DNA of 64,000 bases from Gimesia maris (GCF_008298035.1 NZ_CP042910.1:4727001-4791000), one strand, 5' to 3'. Positions 36,100-45,326 are shown, counted from the first letter of the stretch. The notes: generated by a model not told the origin, from the letters alone. Program-made: numbers and translations.

Positions 36100-37962
36100 A
36101 TGAGATCACAAACAAAGACAGAAACCATGCCTACATCAGAATTAGCACAAATTGAAATGCTGGCAGCTGTGGACAACCTGATCCATCAGCTCAAACAATG
36201 GAGTGAGCAGCAGACGCATTGGAAAACCGCACAACAATGCCAGGCAGTGATCCAGCAACTCCTGCCCCGCCTGGGAATGCTCCGCGTTCGACTGGAATCT
36301 CCCCTGGTCATCGCCACCTTTGGCGGAACGGGAACAGGAAAAAGCAGCCTGGTCAATGCACTGATCGGATCGTACTGCACGTCATCCGGACGCCAGCGAC
36401 CAACAACAACAAAACCGGTCCTGATCGCGCATCCGGAAACAGACCTTGATCGTCTGGGGCTGGACCTGAGCCAGTTTCAAGTCGAACAGAAAAAACTGGA
36501 TCAGTTGCAGAACATCATTCTGATCGACTGCCCGGACCCGGATACATCTGAATCTAACTTCGAAGAAAACAACCTGACCCGACTGCAACACATTATTCCG
36601 CTGTGTGACATTTTACTTTACACCTCAACACAGCAGAAATATCGCTCCGCGCGGGTCTCTGAAGAGCTGATCGAAGCAGCCATCGGTCGGCGACTGATTT
36701 TCGTGCAGACACACGCCGGACTGGATGAGGACATTCGCGAAGACTGGAAACAGCAGCTTTCACAGCAGTTTGAAGTACCGGAAATCTTCTTTGTCGATTC
36801 GGTCAAAGCACTGGAAGATCAACTGGCAGACCGAACCCCCGATCCGGATTTCGCTGCATTACAGAACATTTTAAGTTCTCAGCTCGGCAAGTCGGAACGA
36901 CTTCAGGTTCGGCGCGCCAACCTGCTGGAATTAATGCAGAATGCTATCGACCACTGTGCAGGTAAAATCAAAAACGCACTGCCGGCAGTACAGGAACTCG
37001 AGTCATTCCTGAAGCAACAGCAGGCTGTTCTCACGCAACAAATGTCACAGGAACTGCGTACGGAACTACTTGTCAGCCGCAACCTCTGGGAACGTAGACT
37101 CCTTTCCTGCGTCTCGGATTCCTGGGGCTCAAGCCCTTTTTCCCTGATGCTCCGTCTATACAATGGACTAGGAAATCTGGTCGCTTCAGCCAGCCTGTTC
37201 CGTGCCAGAAATTCGGCACAGGTCGCTTTGATCGGTGCCCTGCAGGGTGCTCGTTGGCTGGGAAATCGGCAACAGGAACAAGCGGCGGATGACCGCTTGA
37301 AACGGATTGGTTCATTCGGACTGGATGATAATAAACTACGCGAATCACAGTTGCTGATCGACGGATATACCCAGGCGGCAGGCCTTAACCCTCCCGAAGG
37401 ACACCAGATCGGCTCACTGGAATCCCTGCAGACCGAAGCCGCGCATGTCGAAGAACAGTTCCTGAATGACGCCGGCACCAAAATCGACAGCATTATTACC
37501 CGACTGACGCATAAAAACTCAGGCTGGTTTACCCGTTGTGTGTATGAAACCCTGTTTCTGGCACTGGTCGTCTATGCACTCGCGCGCATCGGAAAAAACT
37601 TTTTCTACGACTCGTTCCTCGACGAATCGAATATCCTGGCAATTGACTTCTACGTCACCGCGGGAGTCATTTTCCTGATCTGGACCGGGTTTCTGGTCAT
37701 GATGTTTACCCGCAAACTGAAACGGGGGCTGGAACAGGAAATCAATCAACTGGCAGACCATCTAGCCAAAACCAGATTGTCACACGGCCTGTTCCCCCAC
37801 CTGGAACGCGAGTGCCGTCAGATCTACTCTCAACAGCATTCACTGGAACGCATGCAGGGAGAAGTACATCAGCTTCGCTCTGAAATCGCATCTTCCAGAA
37901 TCTTAGGTTCCTGGAAAGTAAACGAGCCGATTAAGCACATCGGCTCTCAAGCAACTCACTAA
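36100..37962 (+). CDS. Membrane-anchored GTPase, second of a pair
   Basis: A 620-residue P-loop protein. Walker A is G75-GTGTGK-S82, followed by conserved-looking TTTKPVL (possible switch I). The G3 position is D143-C-P-D146, matching the D-x-P-D of its neighbour, and YTSTQQKYRSARV matches the neighbour's TQQKY motif. The G4 equivalent is VQTHAGLDED. A long helical region with Gln-rich coiled coil (290-330) leads to two TM helices (about 480-500 and 517-538) and a short coiled-coil tail. It starts at ATG 36100; ATG 36127 is an alternative. The two genes look like a functional pair acting at a membrane. Confidence 0.87.
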   Translation: MRSQTKTETMPTSELAQIEMLAAVDNLIHQLKQWSEQQTHWKTAQQCQAVIQQLLPRLGMLRVRLESPLVIATFGGTGTGKSSLVNALIGSYCTSSGRQRPTTTKPVLIAHPETDLDRLGLDLSQFQVEQKKLDQLQNIILIDCPDPDTSESNFEENNLTRLQHIIPLCDILLYTSTQQKYRSARVSEELIEAAIGRRLIFVQTHAGLDEDIREDWKQQLSQQFEVPEIFFVDSVKALEDQLADRTPDPDFAALQNILSSQLGKSERLQVRRANLLELMQNAIDHCAGKIKNALPAVQELESFLKQQQAVLTQQMSQELRTELLVSRNLWERRLLSCVSDSWGSSPFSLMLRLYNGLGNLVASASLFRARNSAQVALIGALQGARWLGNRQQEQAADDRLKRIGSFGLDDNKLRESQLLIDGYTQAAGLNPPEGHQIGSLESLQTEAAHVEEQFLNDAGTKIDSIITRLTHKNSGWFTRCVYETLFLALVVYALARIGKNFFYDSFLDESNILAIDFYVTAGVIFLIWTGFLVMMFTRKLKRGLEQEINQLADHLAKTRLSHGLFPHLERECRQIYSQQHSLERMQGEVHQLRSEIASSRILGSWKVNEPIKHIGSQATH

Positions 37963-37977
37963 ACCTGAATGCTGTCC

Positions 37978-38069
37978 AGAGCGCGTCACCTTTAACCATA
38001 GCGTCTCTCCATCAATGATACTCGATCAACTGGTCCTGGAGTCGCTACAGCTATACTCGAAACAGTCTA
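37978..38069 (-). repeat. Dispersed intergenic repeat, copy C
   Basis: 92 nt, roughly three-quarters identical by eye to 58771-58863 and clearly related to 11035-11125. It contains TAGCGTCTC and, 47 nt later, GAGTCGCTA, which pair as a stem with one mismatch. On the minus strand its first bases are TAGACTGTTTCGAG, and the TAG is the stop codon of the thioredoxin-like gene (38069-38067). Confidence 0.75.
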
Positions 38070-38468
38070 TTTGCGATTATAGAACATCTCAGCGATGCGG
38101 TAGGCATTCAATGAACCGGAACGACTGACTTCTTTCCCATCGACAATCAGAATCAACGTCGGCAGTGACTGCACATTATACTTATCAGTCAAATCTGCGT
38201 GCTGGTCGACATCAATCACGCGGATATGGCTTGATTTCGCTTCACTGATTTCCCAGTTCTGTTTTCTGAGCGCGGGAAATTCATTGTTCTTCATCTGCAC
38301 GCAGGCAGGACACCAGCTTGCGGTAAACAGTAACAGCTGATGGCGGGAGACATCTTCTTCCATTTTAAAAAGTTGAATGACGTTGTCAGGTAACGCAGGG
38401 ACTTCCACTGACTGAGCTGGTGCTAATGAAAGAGATAACACCAGTGTTGCTGGGATGAGTGTATTCAT
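38067..38468 (-). CDS. Exported thioredoxin-fold protein
   Basis: The 133-residue product has a short signal peptide (about 1-19, ending PAQS) and a thioredoxin domain with the CPAC active site in FTASWCPACVQMK, then IDVDQHADLTDKYNVQSLPT with the conserved cis-proline. It is probably periplasmic and acts on disulfides. A partner cannot be read from context. Its stop codon lies inside a dispersed repeat. Confidence 0.9.
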   Translation of the reverse strand: MNTLIPATLVLSLSLAPAQSVEVPALPDNVIQLFKMEEDVSRHQLLLFTASWCPACVQMKNNEFPALRKQNWEISEAKSSHIRVIDVDQHADLTDKYNVQSLPTLILIVDGKEVSRSGSLNAYRIAEMFYNRK

Positions 38469-38796
38469 TGTGATCCATTACAATTAAAGACTTTTGAAAC
38501 CTCATTTACAGTAGGCAACCACAATAGCGACTCAATCTAACCCGTTCAACCGTTAAACTCGACTCAAATTGACAAGATTCCGATTCCTCGTTATAGAGTC
38601 TCTGCAATAGACTCCCACGATTTTCATTTAGAATCAACAACCTTCACATTCTGTATTCCTTATCTATATAAATACTTACATCACTTCAAACTCCAGGGCA
38701 TCGTGACATTATAATGCCTTTGGGATCAATCAACGCTGATCAGTCTCAAGACTGGTCGATGCCAATCTCTTCCTGTTTCCTTGAAAAGACACCATC
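38469..38796. other. 328-bp divergent region upstream of uppP
   Basis: No gene. A TATAAT at 38710-38715 with TTCAAA 19 nt upstream could be the uppP promoter. An inverted repeat around GATCAGTCT-CA-AGACTGGTC (about 38740-38760) lies 40 nt before the uppP start and could be an operator. Confidence 0.4.
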
Positions 38797-39564
38797 ATGA
38801 CCTGGTTAAAAATGATACTGCTGTCCATCATCCAGGGAATCAGCGAGTTCCTGCCCATCAGCTCTTCCGGGCACCTGGTGATCGTGGAGAGCCTGCTGGA
38901 GATCCAGGCAGATCAGACTGATGTGAATATCGTGCTTCACGCAGGAACGCTGCTCTCAATCCTGATCTTTTATCACAAAACGATCTTCCGGCTCGTAAGT
39001 CAGGACCTACGCGTCATTCCGCTGTTGCTCGTGGGCACACTGCCTGTCGTTGTCATTGGCTTGACTGCCAAAAAATATGCAGAGCATTTTCTGGAGAGCC
39101 CCCTGCTGGCTGGCTGCATGCTGCCTGTGACCGGCCTGATCCTGTTGCTGATCCCTCGCATCCCTCAGAACGATCAAAGTTACACAAAAATCACCTACAA
39201 GCAGGCGCTGCTGATAGGACTGGCGCAGGCGATCGCCATTCTGCCGGGAATCTCACGCAGCGGGAGCACCATCGTTGCTGGACTGTTCACAGGGATGTCG
39301 AGGCAGTCCGCTGCCACCTTCTCTTTTCTACTTGCGATCCCGGCGATTTCCGGTGCCACTATTCTGGAGACGGCGGAAATCATTTCGAACCAGCACCTCA
39401 GCACACCACTGAACCTCTTACTCTCCGGCGCACTGATCGCAGCAGTGGTGGGAGTCGTGGCCCTCTGGTTGCTGGTGCGCTGGCTGGAAAAAGGCAAGCT
39501 GCACTACTTCGCGTACTGGTGCATTCCCCTGGGAATCCTCATCGTAATCATGCAGTTGATCTGA
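38797..39564 (+). CDS. uppP: Undecaprenyl-diphosphatase
   Basis: Integral membrane enzyme that recycles undecaprenyl pyrophosphate, the lipid carrier of peptidoglycan and other glycans. The 255-residue product has the two family motifs: ISEFLPISSSGHLV near the N-terminus (catalytic Glu and Ser) and LPGISRSGSTIVAG in the second half, with about eight TM helices. Convergent with glgX, 11 bp apart. Confidence 0.95.
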   Translation: MTWLKMILLSIIQGISEFLPISSSGHLVIVESLLEIQADQTDVNIVLHAGTLLSILIFYHKTIFRLVSQDLRVIPLLLVGTLPVVVIGLTAKKYAEHFLESPLLAGCMLPVTGLILLLIPRIPQNDQSYTKITYKQALLIGLAQAIAILPGISRSGSTIVAGLFTGMSRQSAATFSFLLAIPAISGATILETAEIISNQHLSTPLNLLLSGALIAAVVGVVALWLLVRWLEKGKLHYFAYWCIPLGILIVIMQLI

Positions 39565-39575
39565 CCATCAACGGT

Positions 39576-41672
39576 TTATTTACGACCACCCCGACGTACA
39601 TAGCAACGCAGTGAGCGTGGCGGCAGTACGGCAACACGGGGATACAGCGTCGCTCCATCCCGCTTGGGGTAAATATCCAGCGGAGAACGGGCCGACGTAT
39701 CAATCGTCAGGTTCCACTCCTTAGGCTTGATCCCCACAGGCAATTCAAATGCCTGTGGATCGGGTGAGGAATTCACCAGAATCATCAAGTCAGAACCATC
39801 GCGTACCCGTCTTGAGGAATGCCTTGCCCCCAGAATACATAACAGGCAGTGCTTATCATGACTCCAGTCGACAGACTGGCCCATGACATTATACCAGCTG
39901 ATATCAGGCAGTTTTTCAACACCATCTGATTGACCGGTAAGGAAGTTTTTCTGCCTCAGAGTCGGCTCACACAGCCGGAAATGAATCAGTTCCTTACAGA
40001 ACCGATACAGGCCTTTGTACTTGTTGACCAGTGACCAGTCAAACCATGAGATGGCGTTGTCCTGACAGTAGGTATTGTTATTCCCACGCTGAGTTCGGCG
40101 GCATTCATCACCGGAGAGCAGCATCGGGACTCCCTGGCTCAGAAAGAGCGTCGCCAGCATGTTCTTTATCTGACGCTCACGCATTCCGATAATCGCAGGA
40201 TCATCAGTCGGCCCTTCGACGCCGAAATTCATGCTGATGTTATTGTTTTCGCCATCCTGATTATCTTCGCGGTTGGCATAATTGTGCTTGTGTTCGTAGC
40301 TCACCAGGTCATTCAGCGTGAAGCCATCGTGTGCGGTAATAAAGTTGACGCCATGAAAGGGTTCGCGCCCCGTCTCCTGATAGAGATCGCTCGATCCCGA
40401 AATACGCGTGGCATAATCTCCCAGCGTGGGAACATCACCTCTCCAGAATCGACGGATATCATCCCGGTAACGACCGTTCCACTCCGCCCAGCGGATGTGG
40501 GAAAATGATCCGACCTGATAAGCACCGGCAGCATCCCAGGCTTCGGCAATCAGCTTGGTATCGGCAAGCAATGGATCTTCTGCAATCGCTTCCACCAGCG
40601 GAGGACTGGGAACGAGATGACCGCTACGGTCTCGGCTCAAAATCGATGCCAGGTCAAAACGGAATCCGTCAATATGATAGTTACACGTCCAGTGCCGCAG
40701 ACAATGGAAGATCATTTCCCGCACTACCGGATGGTTTCCGTTGATTGCGTTTCCACAACCGGAATAGTTTTTATAGTACTTCCCACCCTGATCCAGGTGG
40801 TAATAAACCTGGTTCTCCAATCCACGGAATGAGAGAGTCGGGCCGTTTTCATTGCCTTCTGCAGTATGATTGAATACCACATCCAGAATGACTTCGATGC
40901 CGGCTTTATGCAGCGCCCGCACCATCTCTTTGAATTCTCGTACCTGCCCCCCCGGTTCTGAATTCGTCGCAAAACCACGGTGTGGCGCAAAGAACGCCAG
41001 AGTTTCATAGCCCCAATAGTTCTGATGGTCTGTGAATGTACCATCAGCCTCATTCATCGGGAATTCGTGAATCGGCATTAACTCGACCGCGGTGACCCCC
41101 AGATCAATCAGATACGGGATCTTCTCGATAACACCCAGGTAAGTGCCGGGATGCTCTACTCCGCTCGAAGGCGAATTGGTAAAACCACGAACATGCATTT
41201 CATAAATCACCGTGTCTGCCAGGTGGTGACGGACATGCCGGTCTCCCTGCCAGTCAAACTGATCATCGACGACCACACATTTGGGAGGCCTTACGATACC
41301 ATCTAATGAGGGTTGAAAATTACCCGCAAGCGCTTTTGCATAGGGGTCAATCAGTCGTGCCCGTTTATCAAACCGCTGACCGATTTCCGGTTGAAAGGGA
41401 CCATCCGCCTGGAAGTGATAAAGTTGACCTGGACCAATGCCGGATATGAATGCAGTCCAGATATCTCCGAGACGCCCATATTCCTGATTGAAACGGATGA
41501 CTTCCGAAGGCTCTGTATCATCAACATGATTGTACAGCAGAAGCCACATGGATGTAGCTGATCGACTGTAAACAGAAAAAAGCACCCCGTTGTCCTGCGG
41601 CACCGCGCCGTAGGAAAATGTATGCATGGAATGAATCGGGGAGCTGAGAGAGTGTACCAATTCGCGACCCAT
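39576..41672 (-). CDS. glgX: Glycogen debranching enzyme GlgX (isoamylase-type)
   Basis: GH13 enzyme that removes alpha-1,6 branches from glycogen or limit dextrins. ATG 41672 is chosen because AGGA lies 5 nt upstream; GTG 41690 has no such site. The 698-residue product has an N-terminal CBM48-like domain and a TIM barrel with the four GH13 regions: DVVFNHTAEG, GFRFDLASIL (nucleophile Asp), LIAEAWDA (acid/base Glu) and FITAHDGFTLND (third Asp). Full length, apparently active. Monocistronic. Confidence 0.95.
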   Translation of the reverse strand: MGRELVHSLSSPIHSMHTFSYGAVPQDNGVLFSVYSRSATSMWLLLYNHVDDTEPSEVIRFNQEYGRLGDIWTAFISGIGPGQLYHFQADGPFQPEIGQRFDKRARLIDPYAKALAGNFQPSLDGIVRPPKCVVVDDQFDWQGDRHVRHHLADTVIYEMHVRGFTNSPSSGVEHPGTYLGVIEKIPYLIDLGVTAVELMPIHEFPMNEADGTFTDHQNYWGYETLAFFAPHRGFATNSEPGGQVREFKEMVRALHKAGIEVILDVVFNHTAEGNENGPTLSFRGLENQVYYHLDQGGKYYKNYSGCGNAINGNHPVVREMIFHCLRHWTCNYHIDGFRFDLASILSRDRSGHLVPSPPLVEAIAEDPLLADTKLIAEAWDAAGAYQVGSFSHIRWAEWNGRYRDDIRRFWRGDVPTLGDYATRISGSSDLYQETGREPFHGVNFITAHDGFTLNDLVSYEHKHNYANREDNQDGENNNISMNFGVEGPTDDPAIIGMRERQIKNMLATLFLSQGVPMLLSGDECRRTQRGNNNTYCQDNAISWFDWSLVNKYKGLYRFCKELIHFRLCEPTLRQKNFLTGQSDGVEKLPDISWYNVMGQSVDWSHDKHCLLCILGARHSSRRVRDGSDLMILVNSSPDPQAFELPVGIKPKEWNLTIDTSARSPLDIYPKRDGATLYPRVAVLPPRSLRCYVRRGGRK

Positions 41673-42080
41673 TACTGTCCTGTTCCTCACAATGACTGCA
41701 TCAAACGTTTAATTTGAAAATTAAGGAATCTTCTCCTGAGCACCAAAAAAAGAAATCAGAACTTTCCGTCCGATACAGCTACATGTCTTTAATATTCCCA
41801 AACAGCTGTCACCTCATGTCATCGGACAGAAGCAACCGCCATTAAATTTTAACCATTATCCCTAATTCTATACTTCGACGTCCCTGCCTGTAGTTGATCA
41901 TTCTTTTTTATACTGAAATCGAGAACCTCAAAATCTGTAATTGGATGAAGCTATGATCGAGAGAAAGATCGTTTTGCACTTTATTCAACCAATAGTCAGT
42001 TTATACATAAATTAACTGACACCTGTAGTTAGTTTAACAAGTAAAACAACTTTACCCAGAGTAATTTTCCAAAAATGACA
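41673..42080. other. Non-coding stretch upstream of glgX
   Basis: No gene supported. It is AT-rich with several TTTAA/TATA tracts and presumably contains the glgX promoter, but no pair of hexamers stands out. Confidence 0.5.
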
Positions 42081-42112
42081 ACTGAGCTGCTGGAACAGTC
42101 CAGCAGCTCAGT
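42081..42112 (-). terminator. Hairpin terminator of the Cys-motif exported protein gene
   Basis: Perfect 14-bp stem (42081-42094 with 42099-42112) and a 4-nt loop. On the minus strand it is followed by TGTCATTTTTGG and lies 65 nt past the stop of the gene ending at 42177. Confidence 0.75.
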
Positions 42113-42176
42113 GTTTGCATAACCACATTATTCATCCTGTAGTTTTGAACCAGTTTTTGTGAGAATCACACTTGAA

Positions 42177-42719
42177 TTAAGGGAAAAATGGATCATTTCG
42201 GATAGAATTAGTAGACGTCGGCACAGAGGTCCGGTACACAGGCTGGGCTACGGGACGATAGGCAGGGTATTGCTGCATATTATTCAGACCTGTTCCACGA
42301 TACCCACTGTAACTCTGCGTAGGATAACGGTATTGAGTCAAGTTACAGTTTCCTCCAGGGCAGCTAACATTATTGTAACCAGTCCCACAGTTACCACCGG
42401 GACATGCCATTCCTGTCCCGCAGTTACCAGAAGCGCAAGGACTACTGTAACTGGAGTAATTACTGGTGGGATAACAGACCCCATTCACACAATTCGTACT
42501 GCCATAAGAGGCCTGGCCGTAATAGGGGCGATAGGTTTGCTGTGCAGTCCGGTAACTGACCGGTTGTGTTAATGCACGAAATGGCGAGGTAATCACGTCA
42601 ACCACACCACCGGGACGAGGTTGAAAAAAAGCAGTCTGAGTTTCAGCGGCCTGAGAATCGCCAGACAGCATCACAACTGCCGCGGTACAAATTGCCAAAG
42701 CTGTAAGTAAACGTTTCAT
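42177..42719 (-). CDS. Exported Tyr/Ser/Gly-rich protein with four CxxGxC motifs
   Basis: The 180-residue product starts at ATG 42719 (GGAG 8 nt upstream; the frame extends to 42761 but without support). The signal peptide is about 1-24 (SQAAE). The mature part has four short Cys pairs: CVNGVC, CASGNC, CPGGNC and CPGGNC, spaced by Tyr/Ser/Gly-rich linkers, and ends in a Pro/Arg/Tyr-rich tail. The regular spacing suggests disulfide or metal-binding loops in a surface protein. No family is recognised. Its leader is unusually C-poor. Confidence 0.82.
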   Translation of the reverse strand: MKRLLTALAICTAAVVMLSGDSQAAETQTAFFQPRPGGVVDVITSPFRALTQPVSYRTAQQTYRPYYGQASYGSTNCVNGVCYPTSNYSSYSSPCASGNCGTGMACPGGNCGTGYNNVSCPGGNCNLTQYRYPTQSYSGYRGTGLNNMQQYPAYRPVAQPVYRTSVPTSTNSIRNDPFFP

Positions 42720-43202
42720 TGAGATTTCTCCACTTTTGAAAAGACAAGTTTCTGTTATCATTTAAACCACATCGTGGTATTCAGAAACTTATGCACTCGC
42801 CGTGCCAAAACAACCCCCAAAACAGAACTTACCTCACTTATCACGTTACAATAATACAACTTACAAAAACCGCGTCACAAGTACCAGAATCATATCCGCA
42901 ACACAATCCATCAACTTTTGTAACAATTACGACATCATTTCTACAAACACACCTCACTTTGAGACACATTCAATAACACAGGTTAAATATCCGGAGAATC
43001 TATACGGATCAGCTAATCTGAAACAGCGTTTACATGGATTCTGACCGCTCCATTCTGTCATCATATTGATTGGTCTCTTTTTTCTGCGACCAGGCTGGTC
43101 CGGTTATTCTGAATAGACGCTCTTGCCGATATCCAATATAAACCTTCGCCCCAGCTGACGTTTTCATTGGGATGTATTTCGCACCCATCCCCATTTCCAG
43201 TG
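42720..43202. other. Divergent 483-bp region with strong strand asymmetry
   Basis: No gene. From about 42800 to 42980 the plus strand has very few G (about 12 in 170) but many C and A, so the minus-strand leader of the Cys-motif gene is G/T-rich and C-poor. Confidence 0.55.
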
Positions 43203-44105
43203 ATGAGAACCATGAATCGGTATATCAAAAAAGTAGACCAGTTTGCAGCAGCCCCCATGTTCTGCTGCTCCATTCTGTTTCTTGTATTTTTTGCAGGCAC
43301 GCTACATCTCATTAATCTGGAATCACCGGGAATCGCATTGAATATCTGCAACTGGTGCCTGTTCCTGCTATACCCCTGCTTTGTCGTTGAAGCGGTCACG
43401 CATATTGCACTGGGAAGTCCCCGCTGGAAATTTAACCTGCTCTATTGCCTGGCGCCCCCTCTCAGAATTTGCGCACGAGATCAAATGACAGGGCGGGCCA
43501 TCTGGTTTCCCCTTCTGGCGTGGCGAGAAGTGAATCAGGCATTTCTGGAACGGGTGAGAAAATCCTTTTCCGTCCCGATGCTGGTGATAGCCTTGCTCGT
43601 GCTACCTCTGTTTGCTGTGGAGAATTACTGGCAGAAGCAGATTGAAGCCAGCCCCCTTCTGGCGGATATCACTGCACTCGCGACCGGGTTCATCTGGTTT
43701 GCATTCACTCTCGAATTCATCGTGATGATTTCAATCGAAAAGAAACGTATCGAATACTGCCGCAAACACTGGATCGATCTGGCCGTCATCTGCCTGCCGA
43801 TGATTGCCTTCCTGCGGGCGTTTCGTATGGCCGGACTTCTGAAGTCGGCACGAATGTTTCGCTTAAAGAGCCTGGTCATGAAGCTCTACCGGGCTGCTCT
43901 CATGCTGGATGTCATCAACCGACTCCTGCAACGCAATCCGGAAAAAAGGATCACACGTCTGGAATCCATCCTGCTGGAAAAAGAACGCGAAATCAATGCA
44001 ATTAAGACTGAAATCGCGATACTGTCAGACAGAATTGCCTCGAATCCCCTGTCCGTGTGCGAGAATACCTGTCAGGATGACACTCCTTCGCAAAAAGCAG
44101 CCTGA
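43203..44105 (+). CDS. Voltage-sensor-like membrane protein without a pore domain
   Basis: The 300-residue product has two N-terminal TM helices (16-36, 43-66), then four that look like S1-S4 of voltage-gated channels: about 122-142, 154-176 (WFAFTLEFIVMI, as in S2), 190-203 (HWIDLAVICLP, as in S3) and an S4-like helix with R205, R208, K214, R217 and R220 in register every third residue (G211 fills one position). There is no pore helix or TVGYG-type filter. A coiled coil follows (about 240-282). Ion-channel ancestry is inferred; function unknown. ATG 43203 is preferred to TTG 43167. Confidence 0.82.
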   Translation: MRTMNRYIKKVDQFAAAPMFCCSILFLVFFAGTLHLINLESPGIALNICNWCLFLLYPCFVVEAVTHIALGSPRWKFNLLYCLAPPLRICARDQMTGRAIWFPLLAWREVNQAFLERVRKSFSVPMLVIALLVLPLFAVENYWQKQIEASPLLADITALATGFIWFAFTLEFIVMISIEKKRIEYCRKHWIDLAVICLPMIAFLRAFRMAGLLKSARMFRLKSLVMKLYRAALMLDVINRLLQRNPEKRITRLESILLEKEREINAIKTEIAILSDRIASNPLSVCENTCQDDTPSQKAA

Positions 44106-44138
44106 CAGTCATTGCCCCCTCAAATCACGGTGGTGAGT

Positions 44139-45110
44139 TTATTCATCCCGGTCATAGCGGGGACGACGATCAGACCACTCACCCTGCAGCTTTTTCAGAT
44201 GCTTATCCAGAAACTTTAAGATATCCACTTCGAGTCCCAAACGCTTTCCAAGCATATCAGTGCCTCGCAACTTGCCTGGATATTCCTTGAAGTACATCCG
44301 CTCGCTCGAATCCTGTGAAGAAGACAATTGCGTAAACAGCTTCTTGGCAGCACCACGATCCAGGGAGTCGCTGGCCCCCGTACACACGAAAAAACCCATC
44401 CCTAATATTGGGTCCTTGACTTTTACTGCGGCAAGCGCTCCAGAGACTCCAGGCACACTGGTATCAGGCGAAATCAGCACCAGTGCTCTTACCGTCTGGC
44501 CTTTAGGAGTTTTAGCTGCCAGCACAGGAGCATCGTCATAGGGAATTTTACTCCAGTCATACAGTGCATAATTCAAGACAATCGGCACACTCATATCAGC
44601 AGCAATGATTGCCGTCTTCTGCATGTTTAAGTGTTTTTTCTGATGCTCGTCGTAAAGAAACTTCCAGACAGCTTCCATATCCAGGGCCAACATCCCCCTG
44701 TAATCCAGAGCGGTCAGCTTATCCCGGGAATTCCCTTTCTGATTCTGATTGCCTCCTGCATCGGCGGCATTCAACTTACTTTTTCCATGCTTTCGTAAAT
44801 CCACAGAAACAACTGCATAACCATTTTGCTGCAGGATAGATGCAAACTGCTGATCCCATACCCGTTTGCTTCCCCCTTTACCATGCAGCAATACAACTAC
44901 CGGGGAATCAGAGGCATTACTGGATTCATAGTAGGTAATCGCAATCGGCCACCCCCCCTGTGCCGTTAATGTCATTTCCTGAGGTTTTGGCGGACCTTTA
45001 GTATCAGACTGCGCACAGACCACGCCATTACTCATCAGCGAAATGGAAAGCAACGTGAAGACCGAACAGATCAAATGTGTGTGTTTCATACAATGTAAAA
45101 GATTTCGCAC
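44139..45110 (-). CDS. Exported alpha/beta-hydrolase-fold protein, probably degenerate
   Basis: The 323-residue product has a signal peptide (about 8-33, VCAQ) and an alpha/beta-hydrolase core: oxyanion-loop VVVLLHGKGGSKRVW and GYAVVSVDLRKHGKS. The nucleophile elbow reads IIAADMSVP, with Asp in place of Ser. The segment where the catalytic His is expected reads KLRGTDML. Both changes suggest loss of classical esterase activity or a different chemistry. GTG 45110 has AGGGGG 4 nt upstream; ATG 45089 is the alternative. Confidence 0.83.
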   Translation of the reverse strand: MRNLLHCMKHTHLICSVFTLLSISLMSNGVVCAQSDTKGPPKPQEMTLTAQGGWPIAITYYESSNASDSPVVVLLHGKGGSKRVWDQQFASILQQNGYAVVSVDLRKHGKSKLNAADAGGNQNQKGNSRDKLTALDYRGMLALDMEAVWKFLYDEHQKKHLNMQKTAIIAADMSVPIVLNYALYDWSKIPYDDAPVLAAKTPKGQTVRALVLISPDTSVPGVSGALAAVKVKDPILGMGFFVCTGASDSLDRGAAKKLFTQLSSSQDSSERMYFKEYPGKLRGTDMLGKRLGLEVDILKFLDKHLKKLQGEWSDRRPRYDRDE

Positions 45111-45326
45111 GGAACCCCCTCAACGTTGGAATAAATTCTCTGTGGTTGTAAGCTTGTTGATACAATCTGAACTGGATAGGCAATAATTCTGTTGAACTAT
45201 ACTTTTATTCTATGGGTTATTCTCAGTGAGGTCAAATAGTGTCCTCGCTTTTCAAGACCTTTCCTTTCCGGACACGGTATTTCTCAGTACTTTTTCATCA
45301 CTCTTCAACGCGAGAACAGACCGCCG

